A stretch of DNA of 64,000 bases from Merluccius polli (lineage: Eukaryota > Chordata > Actinopteri > Gadiformes > Merlucciidae), in NCBI GenBank assembly GCA_030340625.1, contig JAOPHQ010000594.1:155658-219657 (forward strand), read 5' to 3'. The translations under genes were made by a program, and so were the position numbers. The notes beneath the pieces were generated by a model, which was not told where the DNA came from, ran no database searches, and worked only from the letters and a program-made list of their open reading frames with translations. The stretch's first letter is position 1. Each line of letters opens with the position of its first letter. This document shows, in pieces, positions 31,372 to 41,559 of this stretch.

Positions 31372-31825
31372 CCTCGGTCTCATGGTGCATGGTAAAGCTT
31401 TCCCATCTCCCCACAACTAAATGGGGGTGAGGTTTCCCTCTGTAGAAAGGGGATGCCATCTTTGAAGGTGTCCAGTTGGCTTGTGTGGAAGAAAGATGAA
31501 GTGGTAGCAAAAAATATGCAGACCACTAGACAGATCAAGATGCCTCTCCTCTTTGAGATGATGCAGCACATCATAATACAACTTGGTGACTGCTGTCCAG
31601 ATGTCTTTCCATAGCCTCTCAATTCTGTCAGTATGAGACAAAAACACAAATGTATTATAATATTTCCAAAATGTAATGCTACTTTTAATTTTTTTTTAAT
31701 TTAGGTTTGAAACATATACAGCAAACAAACACTCTTCTTGGCAACAAAGCTACTCCTCCCAGTCCCGCGAACAGAAAACATCAGACAAGCCACATCAACA
31801 TTCTCCACATGGTGATCAGCCCAGA
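31372..31825 (-). pseudogene. Integrase-domain transposon gene: catalytic C-terminal exons
   Basis: The first exon (31825-31729) reads ADHHVENVDVACLMFSVRGT, then GRSSFVAKKSV. The family usually has a second catalytic Asp in this area. The second exon (31650-31372) reads RIERLWKDIWTAVTKLYYDV, the Glu block, then HPLSTEGNLTPI followed by TAG and LW. Frames and order match the last exon at 31043. One nonsense codon (31405 area) is seen. The protein is a DDE-type integrase fold that would cut and join DNA. Confidence 0.7.
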
Positions 31826-31879
31826 CTTATGCTGTTACTGTGGTGCATGACTCAACCATTCAAAAATTATTTCTAGTCT

Positions 31880-32153
31880 ATAGGCTATTGTAGCCGAGTA
31901 CAGGCTACCATAAGGTTCTTAGGAAGGAGCGACAGAGACAGATTGCAAAAGGTAGCATCTTTAATTCCCTGGCGGAACAGCCGCCACACAAACTGCCTGA
32001 CTTGCGGGAAAACTCAAATGTCTCTAGAACTAAAATAAACTCACGGGTGCTGGGTGCCTCCGTTTCACTGTGACGGGCCTGGACCCGGTCTCATTGTAGG
32101 GGGCAGAGCAGAACAACCATGAGTACGTATAGTACATATGAGTCCATTACTCA
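31880..32153 (-). mobile_element. Probable 3' LTR of the Gmr1-like retrotransposon
   Basis: This lies downstream of the RNase H end on the minus strand and before the resumed integrase-domain exon. It contains GAGACCGGGTCCAGGCCCGT and AATTAAAG-type signals and ends near GTACTCGGCTACA. No 5' LTR copy exists here for comparison, so the borders are inferred. Confidence 0.45.
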
Positions 32154-32787
32154 TTACTCTAACCCCTCAAAGCTGTGTCGATTCCCGCGATTGAGCCGCC
32201 CCGCCCCCTCTGTTCGCAGCCGACGCCAAGCCACACCCCCCTCCACACCACATATCCCCGCCGCCGAACTTAGGCTGGGGAGCCATCTCTCCCTCCCCCC
32301 ACCTTGCTCTGGCAAGCGGGAGAGGAAGTCCGCTACCACCATCTGCGCCCCCGGCTTATGGACCAACCTGAAGTTAAATGGCTGTAAAGCTAAATACCAC
32401 CGGGTGATCCTCGCATTGGTGTCCTTCATGCGGTGGAGCCACTAATGCAGAGCGTGGTCCGAACAGAGGGTGAACGGGTATCCCAGGAGGTAGTAGCCAC
32501 TTGATGGCCAGACACTCCTTCTCCATTGTGCTGTACCTCTCCTCCCGCTCTGTGAGCTTCCTACTGAGGTACAGCACCGGCCGGTCCACGCCCTCCACCT
32601 CCTGGGATAAAACAGCCCCCAGCCCCCTGTTTGAAGCATCGGTCTGCAAAACCAAAGGAAGCTTAAAGTTAGGTGTATGCAAGAGCGGCTCCCCACAGAG
32701 AGCCTTTTTAACCCTCTCAAATGCCGTCTGACACTGTTCGGTCCACTGGACCGGATCTGAAGCACCCTTCCTGGTGAGGTCGGTCAT
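32154..32787 (-). pseudogene. Gmr1-like Ty3/gypsy: RNase H
   Basis: Minus strand: MTDLTRKGASDPVQWTEQCQ, then LPLVLQTDASNRGLGAVLSQ (first catalytic Asp), PVLYLSRKLTEREERYSTME (Glu at KEC follows) and, after a frameshift, RMKDTNARITRWYLAL-like sequence ending VVADFLSRLPEQ. RNase H is the last pol domain of this element; nothing integrase-like follows before the LTR. At least one frameshift (about 32430-32500) inactivates it. Confidence 0.9.
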
Positions 32788-33620
32788 GGGACTGGTCAGC
32801 TCAGTAAAGGGGGGGATGAACCGTCTCTAGCAGCCAGCCAGTCCCAGGAATGCCCTCACCTGTTTTTTGGACAGGCTGCGACAGCCTCTGTCTTTTCTAC
32901 CTGCGGGTGCACTTAGGCAGCTGCATTTGCAGCTGCCTAAGTGGTTCCCCAAAATACCGTACCTCCCTCCATCCAATTGCACACTTCTTTGGGTTGGCCG
33001 TGAGCCCCGCCAGCCTCAGCGACTTGAGCACCGCCGCCACCCGCCGAATATGCTGCTGCCAGGTGTCACTATGAATAATGACATTATCCAGGTGGCAGCA
33101 GCATACTCATTTTGCAGCACCCGATCCATGAGATGCTGGGCCGGGGCCCCGAACAACCCAAAAGGAAGTGTATTGAACTGGTACAACCTGTACGGAGTGG
33201 AGAAAGACGAGTTATCCTTAGACTCTGGAGATAAGGGAATCTGCCAGTAGCCCTTGGTTAAGTAATCCAGTGTCGAAAAAAACGAGCCGTGCCTTACCGA
33301 TCCAGGAGTTCGTCAACCCGGGCCATTGGATACGAATCGAACTTGGACACCTCATTTACCTTGCAGTAGTTTACACAGAAACGAATAGACCCATCAGACT
33401 TGCGAACAAGCACAATGGGGCTAGACCAGCCACTGTGTGACTCTTCTATTACCCCCATCTCCAGCATCGCCTTTAATTCCTCCTGAACAGTTTTGCGTTT
33501 ATGTTCAGGTAAACTGTACGGTCTGGGACCTAACTTCACGCCTGGATATGTTTCGATGTGGTGGCTAATAAGCGATGTGTGTCTGAGTAGGGGAGAGAAT
33601 ATGCTGTTGCAACTCGGCAA
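32788..33620 (-). pseudogene. Gmr1-like Ty3/gypsy: reverse transcriptase
   Basis: Minus strand: HHIETYPGVKLGPRPYSLPE, KTVQEELKAMLEMGVIEESH, SGWSSPIVLVRKSDGSIRFC, then NYCKVNEVSKFDSYPMARVD and ELLDR (33300), followed by a frame change. Further down, YQFNTLPFGLFGAPAQHLMD and DRVLQNEY are readable, and then the YLDD region is lost in frameshifts (about 33050-33110). A 28-base inverted duplication around 32905-32945 also disturbs the connection domain. RT lies downstream of the integrase on the coding strand, the reverse of the usual gypsy order. Confidence 0.88.
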
Positions 33621-34812
33621 CTCTGACGCAAAGAAGGTGTCTATCGATGGAGACCAGGTTAGATTGTTTCGATGTTATAACCTCCGGTCCCAGCTCACCC
33701 TCCTGGATAACCACCGTCACCAGCAAGACTGGACGCACCTCATTCCAAAATTTGAGGAGATTAAGGTGATAGATTTGCATCGCCCCAGCCCTGTCGGAAC
33801 GCACAAGCTCGTAGTCAACATCCCTGACCCGTCGTGTGACCACAAAGGGTCCTTGCCACTTAGCGAGTAATTTGGAGCTGGAAGTGGGAAGCAATACAAG
33901 TACTTTATCTCCCGGTGCAAATTGCCTCAGCTGAGTACCTCTATTATACAGCCACTGCTGACGTTCCTGGGCCTGAAGCAAATTCTTGCGTGAAATCTAT
34001 CCCAGTGCGTGGAGTTTTTGCCTCAGGTCCATAACGTAATGAATCTCATTTTTACTGGCGCTTGGACCCTCCTCCCAGTTTTCTTTAATCAGGTCCAATA
34101 CGCCCCTGTGCTGTCTGCCGAACAACAGTTCAAATGGGGAAAACCCTGTGGAGGCCTGAGGAACCTCCCGTACTGCGAATAATAGAGGGTCGAGCCACTT
34201 ATCCCAATTGCGACTATCTTCGTGCACAAACTTGCGCAGCATGGACTTTAACGTCTGGTTAAACATCTCCACCAGACCGTCTGTCTGGGGATGGTACACG
34301 CTGGTCCTAATAGACCCCAAGTAACCCATAAAGTTTGCATGACAAAAACATAGTGCCTTGATCAGTTAGAATCTCTTTCGGAGTTTCCAACTCGGGATGA
34401 AACAGTGCCTGCGCTACACTCTTTGCCGAGATGGAGTTCAGTGGCACTACCTCAGGATAATGGGTTGCGTAATCTACAATGACTAATGCAAATCGGTATC
34501 CCTGTGCACTACGGTCTTTAATGGCCTGATGAGAACCATGACAATTCTCTCGAAGGGGGTCTCAATAAGTGGTAGTGGGTGCAACGGCGCTTTTGGGGTG
34601 GCCGGGGGATTAACTAACTGACATTCACGATGGAACGCACACCACCGACACACGTCTGTGTGAATGTCTGGCCAATAGAAGCGGGCCATGAGCCGGTTAT
34701 GTATTTTATTGCAGCCTAAGTGACCAGCCATCAGGCTGTGGTGGGCCGCCTGGACATTTCCCGACGGCTTTTTGGGATGAGCAACTGGCTCACTTCTTCC
34801 CCTGAGTGTCAC
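33565..34812 (-). pseudogene. Gmr1-like Ty3/gypsy: integrase, placed before RT
   Basis: Minus strand from 34812: H2C2 finger (HHSLMAGHLGCNKIHNRLMA, then CRWCAFHREC) and WPDIHTDV. The core begins PFERIVMVLIRPL, where Val replaces the usual first catalytic Asp. LTDQGTMFLS holds the second Asp, and SVYHPQTDGLVEMFNQTLKS the Glu. YGR-type FSPFELLFGRQHRG follows, then after an in-frame TAG (about 33998) the C-terminal domain LLAKWQGPFVVTRRVRDVDY and MQIYHLNLLKFWNEV. The next coding block is the RT. This IN-RT-RH order is known from Gmr1-like elements. Confidence 0.9.
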
Positions 34813-34899
34813 GACTCACCCTATATAACCTGTCCCTAACTATCATAAAGTGGGGAAAGGTGACCACCATGTCAGGGTGTACCAACTGTCCATCAATTT

Positions 34900-35545
34900 T
34901 TATCACCTGGTTGAAGTTGAGCATAGAGTGTCGCCCTGAGACTGCTCAAGGGGAAAATCCTCCACTGGGGGGAGGAGGACTCTCCCCCGACGCGCTCCCC
35001 CCCTGAGCAGCAATCGGCCGACCTTGTATCACCGCTGAGCAAGGCGCACATCCTGCATGTCCTTACCTGTCGTGTGCGCGTGCCCCTTTCCTCAGAAACT
35101 AGTCTACCAAAGCCCGGCCAATCAGTGCCTAATAACAGGGGCCACGACAGGCAGGAGCTAACTGCAGTCTTTACTTTTCCCCGTGGAAGCGAATTTCTAT
35201 GGTCACAACCGGATACCTGTGCACATCCCCATGAACACACTTTATCTCCACCCAGGATGCCTCCAACAATGGCCCGGGTCGAACCACCCTGGCGAACCAC
35301 CCTGCATCCAGTAAGGGTGGTATGTATCAGGTTTTGTTGGTTTCGGGGAGCTGTCAATCCCTAATCCTCCAAAGCCTGATACATACCACCCTGCATCCTT
35401 ACCAGTATGCGATACCTACCCTCCCGATCGGGAGCAGAGGTTAACGCTGCAGTGACTTGGACCACCTGCCCCACCCAATCTGTGGGCACTCCTGCTGCAT
35501 GTGCCAGAGTCGGCCACAGCGCCAACAATCCGGTCCCAGTGCTTG
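34900..35545 (-). pseudogene. Gmr1-like Ty3/gypsy: gag zinc knuckle and protease
   Basis: Minus strand: the CCHC knuckle CWRCGRLWHMQQECP (about 35540-35495) marks the end of gag. The protease begins RYRILVRMQGGMYQALED, where the following codon is TAG instead of the Ser of the catalytic DSG. A 23-bp inverted duplication (35314-35392) interrupts the next part. It resumes as VEIKCVHGDVHRYPVVTIEI, RFHGEKVKTAVSS and PLLLGTDWPGFGRLV. Further down, QLVHPDMVVTFPHFMIVRDR precedes the integrase finger. The capsid part of gag and the 5' LTR are missing because the element ends at the palindrome near 35620. Confidence 0.8.
35314..35392. repeat. Inverted duplication (23-bp arms) in the protease region
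   Basis: AGGGTGGTATGTATCAGG at 35314-35331 recurs inverted at 35375-35392, extended by a few more matching bases around a spacer of about 33 bases. The copy at 35375-35392 is the original protease codons for GGMYQA. Confidence 0.85.
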
Positions 35546-35546
35546 A

Positions 35547-35620
35547 GGGACTCCCTACGAGGCGGAGACCAGGTCTCGGAAGCCCTTCCGAGACCTGGTC
35601 TCCGCCTCGTAGGGAGTCCC
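35547..35620. repeat. Perfect 36-bp palindrome at the retrotransposon/integrase-gene junction
   Basis: Arms 35547-35582 and 35585-35620 are exact reverse complements around 2 bases. They begin GGGACTCCCTACGAGGCGGA. The junction with the interrupted integrase-domain exon lies at its right edge. Confidence 0.97.
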
Positions 35621-35628
35621 GAATTGAC

Positions 35629-35719
35629 CTTTGGGGAAAGCCGTATCTCTCACCAGCTTCATTGAAGAAAGCCAGTGTTGTTGAGGCCCAGTTATTTTTG
35701 GCAGTACCAAGGTACATCA
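35629..35719 (-). pseudogene. Integrase-domain transposon gene: core exon
   Basis: Minus strand: acceptor TTATTCAG (35727-35720), then VMYLGTAKNNWASTTLAFFN and EAGERYGFPQ, then donor-like AAAG/GTCAAT at about 35629. This is the first part of the DDE integrase core of the gene whose other exons are at 36046-36522 and 31043-31825. The Gmr1-like retrotransposon occupies the interval to the next exon. Confidence 0.65.
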
Positions 35720-35729
35720 CCTGAATAAC

Positions 35730-36045
35730 AGCAACCACATGTAATTGGTTAAACCAGAGAATGTAACCTGTTAATTTGCTCTTACAGTCTATTATTGCCA
35801 GGTGTGAACATCTCCTATCTAACAAAATACTAAGCACAGGCAAGTTGGTGACATGACATTTGATTTATGAAAAACTGCACTGCAGCTTTAAACTTTAAAT
35901 GGCTGACTAATAAAAAAAATACATGAAGCCATCTATGCTCCCAAAAATAATGTATAATAATGTCGTACCTTTTAAGAAATAAAAAACTATTTAAGGCAAT
36001 GACATTTATGTTTTGTCTTCACTATTTAGAATTGTACTTACCAAA
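35730..36045. other. Intron of the integrase-domain gene
   Basis: A/T-rich, non-coding sequence between two exons of the same minus-strand gene. Confidence 0.5.
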
Positions 36046-36522
36046 TTAATCTGTGATTGGTGTCAATGTGCATCAGTGATTTAGGGCTGGGTAGAGAGTA
36101 TATTCTTTGGACTACACACCCGGACATTCGGGGAAACAACCCCAACAGTGTCAACTCTATACATAGAGGCACACCCTATCCCACTGAACCCGATGTCCCT
36201 TGGCCCCCAGGATCGCCATTACCATTCTGTATCCTGCATTTGGATTGACAGTGTGCATTTCGGACAGGAGAGAATCCAGTTCGTCATCACCTAAGGTGCT
36301 GTACAGTTCCCTCACTGAAAGTCCCCATTTACCCATGCGTCTGAAAAGAGTTTTTACAGACACTGCTAAAGGTTTGCCGATACAAGGAACAGACAGTCCT
36401 ATCTCAAGGAGTCGAGATGCATACTGCTGAGATAGCATTATCTTTGGACGTCCACGCTCTCCTTTCGCATACATGTGTGTGACAATGTGTGCTTCTTTGT
36501 TATAGTTATAATTGGTGATCAT
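36046..36522 (-). pseudogene. Integrase-domain transposon gene: N-terminal exon
   Basis: Minus strand: ERGRPKIMLSQQYASRLLEI, then GLSVPCIGKPLAVSVKTLFR (a helix-turn-helix-like segment), MGKWGLSVRELYSTLGDDEL and AGYRMVMAILGAKGHRVQWD. Beyond 36157 the frame shifts, and RMSGCVVQRIYSLPSPKSLM then HIDTNHRLIW continues in another frame, with the Asp of HIDTNH probably the first catalytic acid. Together with the exons listed downstream it makes a nearly complete but decayed gene of an IS3EU/Ginger-like DNA transposon family. Confidence 0.7.
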
Positions 36523-37206
36523 TGACTATAGCTCAATAAGAGCTTCAAATTCCTGAAAACTCAGAGTGCTTTTTTGTACACAGAAGAAATCGATATGTAC
36601 AGTACACACAGAAATGTGAATTGATGTTTGGCCTATAGTGTGTGTGTGTGTGTGTGTACATATGTTTGTGTGTGCGTGCATATGTATGCGTGTGTGTGTG
36701 TGTGTGTGTGTGTGCGCTCGCACATGCATATGTGTGTTTGTGTGTGTCTGTGTGGGTTTCCTTGTATCAATAAAGATTTAGTTTTTCGTGAAAGAGATTC
36801 ATTGAATCCAGGCGTAGCTGAGTGACCGCCCGTGGTAGGGAGCCGGCACACACACATGCACTCACACACACAAAACACATACACTCACACACGCACTAGT
36901 TGAGCTATGTGCAGCTCTTAGACTCCTGCTGAGGAGAAATATTAGTTTAAATGTAAAGGATGTCTTCAGTGTCTTCAGACCCCCTGCTGACTGTAAACAG
37001 CACCCTGTTGCGATGCTACCCCGGAGTCAATAAAATACTGCTCAAATACATCACTCACTCACTCACTCACTCACTCACTCACTCACTCACCCAACTACCC
37101 TATCTAGAAATGGATACATTCATAAATATTTACTTTTGGAAAGCAGATATAGTATTGAATTATTTTTTTATTCCCAAACCACCCATTTTTTTATTAAATT
37201 AAAAGC

Positions 37207-37208
<2 letters not shown>
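36523..37208. other. Simple-repeat-rich spacer
   Basis: (TG)n blocks at 36637-36760, AC-rich sequence at 36847-36890, and (TCAC)n at 37051-37091. No gene is visible. Confidence 0.7.

Positions 37209-37289
<81 letters not shown>
37209..37289. repeat. (TA)n microsatellite, about 81 bp
   Basis: Nearly uninterrupted TA dinucleotides with one phase break near 37240. It is self-complementary and able to extrude a cruciform. Confidence 0.97.
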
Positions 37290-37290
<1 letters not shown>

Positions 37291-37395
37291 AGCAAAACAT
37301 ATTATTATATCTATTCTCTCCTTAAATCTTAATAAATAAATCTTAATTTTGAAGAGAGCCTTAGTATCATGTTTAGAAGAGGACATACAAGAGAG

Positions 37396-37492
37396 TATAT
37401 CAGCCATGTAGGAGATGACATCAGCAGACCATATCAGCCATGTAGGAGATCATATCAGCGATGTGGGAGATCATATCAGCCATGTAGGAGAT
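37396..37492. repeat. 21-bp tandem repeat, about 4 copies
   Basis: Units of CATATCAGCCATGTAGGAGA plus T, with one variant (GCGATGTGGG). Confidence 0.85.
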
Positions 37493-37750
37493 ATGCCAGT
37501 GCAACAACTTTGACCTTCTGCTTCACTACAATGAGCATGAGGCAAGGATTGGAAAAAATAGCACACACTGTAAACCCGAATAAGTTCCCAGAACTCAAAA
37601 AGATTAAGGCAATCGATTGCCTTAATTGTTTTAAGTTGACTAACTTAAAAGTCCAAATTTTCCTGAACTTAAAAGGTTAGATGACTTGCCACTTGTATCT
37701 TTTGATAACAGTTAAATTAAAGTGCTCATTTAGCTCAACTCAAATATTTG

Positions 37751-37960
37751 CAGTTAATATGACTTACAATTTTCAGTTAAGGCGACTCAATTATCTTCAG
37801 TTAATATGCCTAAACATTTTCAGTTAAGGCGACTCAATTATCTTCAGTTAATATGCCTAAACATTTTCAGTTAAGGCGACTCAATTATCTTCAGTTAATA
37901 TGCCTAAACATTTTCAGTTAAGGCGACTCAATAATCTTCAGTCAATATGACTTACAAGTT
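37751..37960. repeat. 47-bp tandem repeat, about 4 copies
   Basis: Units contain CAGTTAAGGCGACTCAATTA then TCTTCAGTTAATATGCCTAA. Equivalent bases lie at 37774, 37821, 37868 and 37915. Confidence 0.93.
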
Positions 37961-38096
37961 TCCAGTTTACAATCAACTGGAATAAGTTCACAGAACTTTA
38001 AAAAATAAGTTCACAACCACACCATTTTCATGTTAACTTAACTCAGTTTATTACTTTATCAACTTAATACTTGTAATACTTAATACAGTATTTTCT

Positions 38097-38751
38097 TGCC
38101 TGCTCCCTTCTGACCCTACCATCCGAATGTCGCAGCAGAAATCGAGACTCATCAGACCAGGCAACGTTTTTCCAATCTTCGATTGTCCAATTTTGGTGAG
38201 CCTGTGCGAATTGTAGCCTCAGTTTCCTGTTCTTAGCTGACAGGAGTGGCACCCGGTGTGGTCTTCTGCTGCTGTAGCCCATCCGCCTCAAGGTTCGACG
38301 TGTTGTGCGTTCAGAGATGCTCTTCTGCATACCTCTGTTGTAACGAGTGGTTATTTGAGTTACAGTTGCCTTTCTATCAGCTCGAACCAGTCTGGCCATT
38401 CTCCTCTGACCTCTAGCATCAACAAGGCATTTGCGCCCACAGAACTGCCGCTCACTGGATATTTTCTCTTTTTCGGACCATTCTCTGTAAACCCTAGAGA
38501 TGGTTGTGCGTGAAAATCCCAGTAGATCAGCAGTCTCTGAAATACTCAGACCAGCCCGTCTGGCACCAACAACCATGCCACGTTGGCACCTTTCTTCCCC
38601 ATTCTGATGCTCGGTTTGAACTGCAGCAGATCGTCCTGACCATGTCTACATGCCTAAATGCATTGAGTTGCTGCCATGTGATTGGCTGATTAGAAATTTG
38701 CGTTAACGAGCAGTTGGACAGGTGTACCTAATAAAGTGGCCGGTGAGTGTA
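38097..38751 (-). pseudogene. Tc1/mariner transposase, C-terminally truncated
   Basis: Minus strand: the element's outer end near 38751 reads ACACTCACCGGCCACTTTAT, typical of a common fish Tc1 family. The ORF from 38576 encodes the paired-like DNA-binding region (GLSISETADLLGFSRTTISR, RRMARLVRADRKATVTQI, ERTTRRTLRRMGYSSRRP) and the first catalytic Asp in NVAWSDESRF. Translation loses similarity at about 38097, before the second Asp and last acidic residue. The other inverted end is absent. It lies inside the larger TIR element at 37566-39141, so it inserted later. Confidence 0.9.
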
Positions 38752-39141
38752 TATCTATGTGCTTCGTAAAACTAGCCTCAGAGAAATTCACCTCAGACCA
38801 TGTGCCCCAACCCCATTTACAAAGAGAATAGTGTTTTAAAGTTATAGGCTACTTAAACAAAACACAAAACAGTTCAATTAAATGAGCAGTTAAAATTACA
38901 CAAAAGGGAAGAATATGTTATTACTTATTCATCTTAAGTTATACTTAAATATTGTTTTTAAGTTGTACTTACACAAAACACAAAACAGTTAAATTTAATC
39001 AAAAAATATTAGTTTAAATAACTCAAAAGTAAGAAGAAGTTACACCAACTTGACATAATTAAGTTAGTACAACTTTTTCTAAAACTTTGAGTATGCACTA
39101 CTTAATATATTTCATTACTTTGGACATTCGGGTTTACAGTG

Positions 39142-40219
39142 CAGGTTGGAGACAATGTTGGAAAAAATACATGGTGATGAGGGGGGGGGGCTAGAAGAGG
39201 AAAGTTAATTTGGATTTACCCTCTAGCTGCTCTTGCACCACCTCATCCAGTGCCTGATCTACCTGCTCTTACACTTCATCCTGCTGCTCAGACCTGACTG
39301 GCTGGCTGGCTAAAGTTATTTACCACACATGAAAAATCACTTATAATACTTAGCTATTAGAATGAAAGATATAAACGTTTACTACACACACAAACATTGA
39401 CAAACTAGAATACACCAATATTTTTTAAGTGGAAAAATCAATTATTTGGTTCAAAGGTCCTATTGATAACATTTTTATGTAGATGAGTATTTTTAAAGTA
39501 AATAATAAATCCAAGTGTTTAGAAAGATGCGGAATAAAAGTATCACTTTTCCTAAAAAACAAAATTATGATTGTGATTTTATCATTTAAAAAATGTTGCC
39601 GGGTCCAAATTAAATGTTTTGTTTATCTCTGTTGAAGATGTCTGACGTTTGGTTACCGCTTCTAACAAGACTTGTGAGCCAATAGTATAACGACGTTGGT
39701 ATCACCTGGTATCTCTGTGTCATCAGTGATCAAGGTTGCCAGTTAGTGTGGAAAAATGGCTGAGTTTGATGGTAAAGGCTCGACTGTACTCCGCACAAAG
39801 TAACCTAAATCTATAGCTAATGTTTAGTTACATGTTGCAAAAGTAATTCATTACTCTACAATGAAAGATTCATCACTTGACATAACTGAGTTGTGCAAGG
39901 TTATGCAACGAAAAAGTTATGCTGTTATAACTCTACTACTGATTGTATTAATAATGTCAACAATGTACCAATCAACGTGGGCCCCGCCCACATTTCCCAC
40001 GGCACTGCATATAAGGCTGCATCGAACGGCACTCGTCTTCTTTCAGCAATGGAGGGTACAGCAGGTGGAAAACTACACGGCTAAGCATCCAATCATAGAA
40101 CTAGATTTATAATAGCAACTATCATTCTATTTCTTGTAGGCTATGCTGTCTAGGCTTCACCTTATGGGCTAAGGTGAAGCTGTGAGCGGAGCCTGATTAA
40201 TGTGCCCATGCTGGACTCA
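39142..40219. other. Non-coding spacer with hairpin
   Basis: Poly-G run at 39181-39190. Hairpin GCTTCACCTTA/TAAGGTGAAGC at 40154-40180 with a 5-base loop. No gene is seen. Confidence 0.45.
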
Positions 40220-41232
40220 AGAAGCCCTACATTTACATTTAGGGCATTTAGCAGAAGCTTTTGTCCAAAGTGACTTACAATAAGTACAATTTATCAGAAG
40301 AAGTGAAACAACAATGTATTGCTGGTACAGTAAGGATGTCAATAGATCAAGTTTCAAGCACTCATAATTGCGAGGTTAACCCTCGTACGAACATACAATA
40401 AGTGCATAAGAGGACTTTTTTGTGTGTGGGGGGGGGGGGGGGTAGGTAAAGGAAGGAGGTTATGCAGAGTCCAGGTGAACTCTGAACAAGTGAGTCTTGA
40501 CTCTCTTGCGGAAGCTGGTGAGCAACTCTGCAGTCGTGACATCGGCAGGGAGCTTGTTCCACCATTGCGGTGCCAAGAGAGAAGAGTTGTGACTTTGCTG
40601 TGCGACCTTTGCTTGCTCTTAGCAATGGCGGGTACCAGCCGGCCAGCTGAGGTAGCGTGGAGCACTCGAGCTGGGGCATGGGGTCTGACTAACTTTGACA
40701 GCCTTGTAGGCCAGTACCATTGTCTTAAATCTGATGCGAGCTACTACAAGGAGCCAGTGGAGGCCCATAACTCTGTTCTACAAGCCCGCAGAGATTCGGA
40801 CAACCAATAGGGGGGGGGGGGGGGTGAAGTATCGCGCTGGTCTGGAGGTGAAGGGACAGAGGGAGTCCAAAGAGGAGGAGAGGGAGGATAGCAGAGTGGC
40901 GGAGGCTACCTCATGGACAGTAGAGAGAATTGTTCTGGAGATGGTAGTGAGGAGATGGTAGTGAGGAGAGAACAGTTGAGGCAAGATAGAGAAAGAGAGA
41001 TTTCAGGTTACGGCGGGTGGTGACAGTGTGAGGAGTAGGGAGGAGGGAGGTGGAGAAAGCAACAAAGTGAAGGTCAGACACAGGGAGTGGGGTGAGGTGA
41101 GGAAGGCATCCATCTCATCGAAGAAGTTGCGGAGGGGACCTGGTAGACGATAGATCACCGCAATGTAAAGCTTGATAGGAAGGGTGACAGTGACAGCGTG
41201 GAGTTCAAATGAAGATCTGGTCAAGCGTTCCA
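40220..41232 (-). pseudogene. L2 LINE, internally deleted, minus strand
   Basis: Minus strand: LERLTRSSFELHAVTVTLPI then KLYIAVIYRLPGPLRNFFDE is the endonuclease. A jump leads to linker sequence (TLLSSLSSSLDSLCPFTSRP) and, after a poly-C/G run, to RT C-terminal parts and the 3' end. The tail at 40290-40220 has TTGTAAGTCACTTTGGACAA and is followed by CATTTACATTTA-type words. Both catalytic regions are incomplete. It is a sister copy of the plus-strand L2 at 25300-27540, with a different deletion pattern. Confidence 0.8.
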
Positions 41233-41559
41233 GAGAAAGGACCTGTGCAATGCACAACAGCCATAATAAAAACCCAATTCTCTGAGTGACCAAGAGAATA
41301 GAGTGAGTCTGTTACCTTTTTTTTCATAACCCATGAAAAAAAGGTGATACAGAGTGACCGGGTTCCTCTTACGTCTGCCACCAATGGGGCAGTTAAGGTA
41401 ACCAAGAACCAGCAGCGGGGAGCCGTCAGGCTTCTCATACATCCGTACTCAACGAGAGGTGCGAGGAACAGACCCTGTGCGCCGGCGTAACAGATTGACA
41501 TCAAATAAGCATCCTACGTCCGCACCAACAGTGGCGAAAAGGAGCCTCAGATTGCTGCT
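41233..41559. other. Unclassified sequence between L2 and DIRS1
   Basis: Open frames occur on the minus strand, but I recognise no motif. There is a palindromic ACCTTTTTTTTCATAACCCA / TGGGTTATGAAAAAAAAGGT-like pair around 41320-41345. It may be part of the DIRS element. Confidence 0.35.

Larger units (their letters stand above)
37566..39141. mobile_element. TIR element with CACTGTAAACCCGAAT ends
   Basis: The left end CACTGTAAACCCGAATAAGT and the inverse right end CACTGTAAACCCGAATGTCC delimit about 1.58 kb. The body is full of AACTTAA/CAGTTAA words, holds a 47-bp tandem array, and has been invaded by a truncated Tc1 copy. No target duplication is obvious. I cannot name the superfamily. Confidence 0.65.

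Noticed and set aside
36628..36884. Cys/Val and Thr/His-rich open frames
   Set aside because: Translations of (TG)n/(CA)n repeats.
37751..37960. 47-bp direct repeats as a CRISPR-like array
   Set aside because: Units are contiguous without unique spacers, and this is a vertebrate transposon interior.
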